64,000 nucleotides of DNA from Owenia fusiformis (Eukaryota; Annelida; Polychaeta; Sabellida; Oweniidae): NCBI GenBank assembly GCA_903813345.2, contig CAIIXF020000008.1, positions 36,296,867 through 36,360,866 on the forward strand, read 5' to 3'. Below the pieces are notes generated by a model that was not told where the DNA came from, searched no databases, and worked only from the letters and a program-made list of their open reading frames with translations. Each line of letters opens with the position of its first letter. Positions within the stretch are counted from its first letter, which is position 1. The position numbers and the translations under genes were made by a program. Shown here in pieces: positions 62,797 through 64,000 of the stretch.

Positions 62797-64000
62797 CTTG
62801 GATTTCCAAGGTATGATGTTTTCATATGATTGAAAATCAAACTGGGAAACGAGTATGATGAAAATAGGATTTAACGAAATGATGTTTCCAATGTCAAAAT
62901 GATCATATGAAACAAAACAAATGAGAAAGTTTTACATCATTGTAAAGATGGCGCTTAGATATTTTTAATTCTATGTTGCATCTTGTATATAACGTGCTAT
63001 TTATTAGAAATGATGTCACTAACCTTGTAAAGGTGTCATTGCGATCAAATGAGATTTTCTAAAGGCACATTATTTCACAGAAAAGCACGAAAGGCAACAT
63101 TTTATTATCCATCAGAATTATACAACTAAGACAAAATCGAGCAGATGTTTAAATAAGACATTTTAGCGCCACTTCTATAGAACTACAATCAGATTAGCAT
63201 ACAAAGGATCTATTTTATTTTTCACCAAAATACGCTTTTCTAGTTTAGACGTACATGAAGTCATAGAGTGTGAGAAATCAAATGTGTGATGGCAACGTAA
63301 ACAATAAACAATATACAACTTGAGCAAATAATGAGAATGCTTGATACAGATGAAGGACACTAACTTATCAAAAATACAAATGATACCAACAAAATGATAA
63401 TTTATTTTATTTATTTTAAAGTACACTTTTATCGTAACATAAAAGACTACAGGTTCACCCGTAATTATCTCGTCCATTTAACACGATATATCGTTTACGT
63501 AACTAACTTTTACTTTCAACATAAAAAGACAAGTCCTACAAGAGCACACAAAATCGGTGCGTCCATTTAAGGTAGCCTATCACATTTATAAAATATTTTC
63601 ATTTGGCTAGACTAATCTGGACAGTAATATTATACCATGACCGGAACGAAACAGTTGTCTGTAGTCTGTTTGTTATCCTTATTGACATAAACAAGATCTG
63701 TGCAAACCAAAATGTTGTCAAATATGATAGAATCGACATGGAAATCATGTTTAACCATGAGGAAATATACAGAAGTCACTATAATGATTTTGCCAATGTG
63801 ACTGAATAAGTTCTGCACAAACAAATATATAATCAATGATTATTTCGCCACTTCCTTGCATCGTTATTCCACATTCAGTACCATTCCGGCGCATTGGAAT
63901 CTCCAATATTAAGTTGATTGATGCATCGGATTAGAAGCTTGTTTATGGTCTAGGTAGACTGACCCTGAACGACCTTCAGATAAGTAAAAACAGCAGCATG
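62797..64000. other. Right edge, no gene recognised
   Basis: It may include the 5' end of the LINE just upstream of 62796. Short open frames on both strands lack family or splice support. Confidence 0.35.

Overview
The window is nuclear DNA from an invertebrate animal. It is AT-rich, its genes are split by GT-AG introns, and intron and intergenic space is full of non-LTR retrotransposons, terminal-inverted-repeat elements and minisatellites. The conserved genes (HINFP, JKAMP, COMMD2) are general animal genes. The sequence alone does not settle the phylum; a marine lophotrochozoan or an invertebrate deuterostome would fit.

Layout. (1) 0.66-1.58 kb, + strand: last exon of a fucosyltransferase-like gene with a GGLGDR motif. 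(2) 2.0-7.2 kb: a 5.2-kb foldback element with long inverted arms made of ~190-bp subrepeats and a 7-bp target duplication. (3) 8.96-20.1 kb, - strand: a HINFP-type zinc-finger gene resolved into eleven exons, two of which are 78-bp alternative versions of the same finger. (4) 20-27.5 kb: transposon-rich intergenic DNA with a tRNA-like/SINE head, a palindrome pair and a hAT-like element with an 8-bp target duplication. (5) 27.6-28.8 kb, +: a BTB-BACK gene with its coding region in one exon. (6) 29.8-30.7 kb: minisatellites. (7) 31.4-34.4 kb, -: a damaged LINE. (8) 35.4-47.4 kb, +: JKAMP in six coding exons; its 9-kb third intron holds, on the opposite strand, a complete five-exon gene for a secreted-type, single-pass discoidin-domain protein with a Thr-rich repeat stalk (38.98-43.83 kb). 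(9) 48.7-52.1 kb, +: a three-exon gene for a multidomain secreted serine protease (Cys-rich modules, TSP1-like, S1 peptidase, TSP1). (10) 53.25-56.8 kb, +: COMMD2 complete in five exons, including a 67-base first exon. (11) 58.2-62.8 kb, -: a LINE with ORF1 (SGNH-esterase-like) and a full-length open ORF2 (endonuclease plus reverse transcriptase), probably young.

The most unusual pattern is that several tandem arrays are built from a splice junction itself. In HINFP the donor end of exon 4 is repeated five times and the acceptor end of exon 6a four times, and decayed copies of exon 7 lie just downstream of it. In the discoidin gene the acceptor end of exon 2 is repeated about fourteen times. 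The HINFP stop codon lies in a three-copy 20-bp repeat. These arrays place runs of decoy splice sites next to the real ones. They are the part of the window that feature labels explain least.

All exon models were built by hand from reading frame, splice consensus and remembered protein families. Phases close exactly for HINFP, JKAMP, the discoidin gene, the protease and COMMD2. No transcript evidence or database search was available.
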